From Bradyrhizobium canariense (lineage in GTDB: Bacteria > Pseudomonadota > Alphaproteobacteria > Rhizobiales > Xanthobacteraceae): DNA of 64,000 bases. Positions 63,810-64,000 of this stretch are shown one piece after another. The stretch lies in NCBI RefSeq assembly GCF_900105125.1, contig NZ_LT629750.1, positions 6,041,001 to 6,105,000 on the forward strand, in the 5' to 3' direction. Numbering within the stretch: position 1 is the stretch's first letter; every line of letters begins with the position of its first letter. Below the pieces are notes generated by a model that saw only the letters and a list, made by a program, of their open reading frames with translations, was not told the DNA's origin and made no database searches. The position numbers and the translations under genes are program-made.

Positions 63810-64000
63810 TGGGTACGTTGACAGGCAAGACTGCGGTGGTGACCGGCTCGACCAGCGGCATCGGATTGGCATATGCGCGCGCCTTCGCGGCTGCGGGTGC
63901 CAATATCGTTCTCAACGGCATGGGTGTGCCCGCCGACATCGAGAAGGAACGCTCCGGTATCGAGACCGACTTCAAGGTCAAGGCCGTGCATTCGCCCGCC
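63809..64000 (+). CDS. bdhA: 3-hydroxybutyrate dehydrogenase, N-terminal part (cut by window edge)
   Basis: The first 64 residues are visible: a short-chain dehydrogenase start with the NAD-binding motif TGSTSGIG (near residues 12-19) and IVLNGMGVPADIEKE, which is typical of D-3-hydroxybutyrate dehydrogenases rather than other SDRs. AGGAG lies nine bases before the ATG. The enzyme would convert 3-hydroxybutyrate from poly-3-hydroxybutyrate breakdown to acetoacetate. The active-site Tyr lies beyond the window. Confidence 0.8.
   Translation, partial: MGTLTGKTAVVTGSTSGIGLAYARAFAAAGANIVLNGMGVPADIEKERSGIETDFKVKAVHSPA

Overview
The window is a GC-rich alphaproteobacterial chromosome segment, most likely from the Bradyrhizobium/Rhodopseudomonas group (Nitrobacteraceae). 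This is inferred from gene content and order: a PhyR-NepR-EcfG stress locus with an HWE kinase, a urea transporter joined to a urease operon, a cysG-DUF2849-cysI-DUF934-cysH sulfate cluster, an arsenic operon with an aquaglyceroporin, and several intergenic palindromic repeats that I recognise from that group. No rRNA, tRNA or CRISPR was seen. Both ends cut genes: a sterol-desaturase-like gene at the left and a 3-hydroxybutyrate dehydrogenase at the right.

Layout. 0.8-14.6 kb: Tad pilus machinery (cpaA, cpaB-C-D-E-F, tadB-C, convergent tadD, and two TadE-type pseudopilins at 13.3-14.5 kb) interrupted by an M17 aminopeptidase and an NlpC/P60 hydrolase; no flp pilin gene is visible. 14.6-16.9 kb: cspA, a second-type infA and an RhlE-like helicase, resembling a cold-adaptation cluster. 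17.4-30.0 kb: nitrogen from urea. A sigma-54-type promoter precedes urtABCDE, followed by ureD-A-B-C-E-F-G. The ure genes are separated by four different repeat insertions, a tandem pair of ABM-domain genes, and a DUF559 nuclease gene flanked by inverted copies of one palindrome. 30.3-34.1 kb: general stress locus (HWE kinase with a degenerate N-box, a 27-aa membrane peptide, ecfG, nepR, phyR). 34.1-36.1 kb: arsR-arsI-aqpS-arsC. 36.1-38.8 kb: Rrf2 regulator, small ORF and methyltransferase lying between an IS630 end fragment and a complete IS630. 38.9-40.4 kb: tungstate transporter tupA-tupB without a visible ATPase gene. 40.6-47.9 kb: small and envelope/stress genes (YqjE-like, DUF883, AI-2E transporter, L,D-transpeptidase, DUF2865, chemoreceptor, Thivi_2564-type peptide, CsbD). 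47.9-50.1 kb: malate synthase G. 50.3-61.9 kb: complete sulfate uptake and reduction (cysD-cysNC one way; cysG, DUF2849, cysI, DUF934, cysH, sbp, cysT, cysW, cysA the other). 62-64 kb: CAP-domain lipoprotein, patatin-like phospholipase, 3-hydroxybutyrate dehydrogenase.

How it works together. Urea taken up by UrtABCDE feeds the urease encoded just downstream, and the promoter architecture points to nitrogen control. Sulfate is imported by Sbp-CysTWA, activated by CysD/CysNC, reduced by CysH and CysI, and CysG makes the siroheme CysI needs. The phyR-nepR-ecfG locus appears to control several genes a few kb away: sequences matching the EcfG promoter (GGAAC, 16-17 bp, CGTT) stand before csbD, the DUF883 gene, the L,D-transpeptidase gene and a 51-aa membrane-protein gene, with weaker matches before phyR, nepR, the HWE kinase and the 27-aa peptide. 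The most unusual structure is the DUF559 cassette inside the urease operon, which has the architecture of a minimal mobile element.
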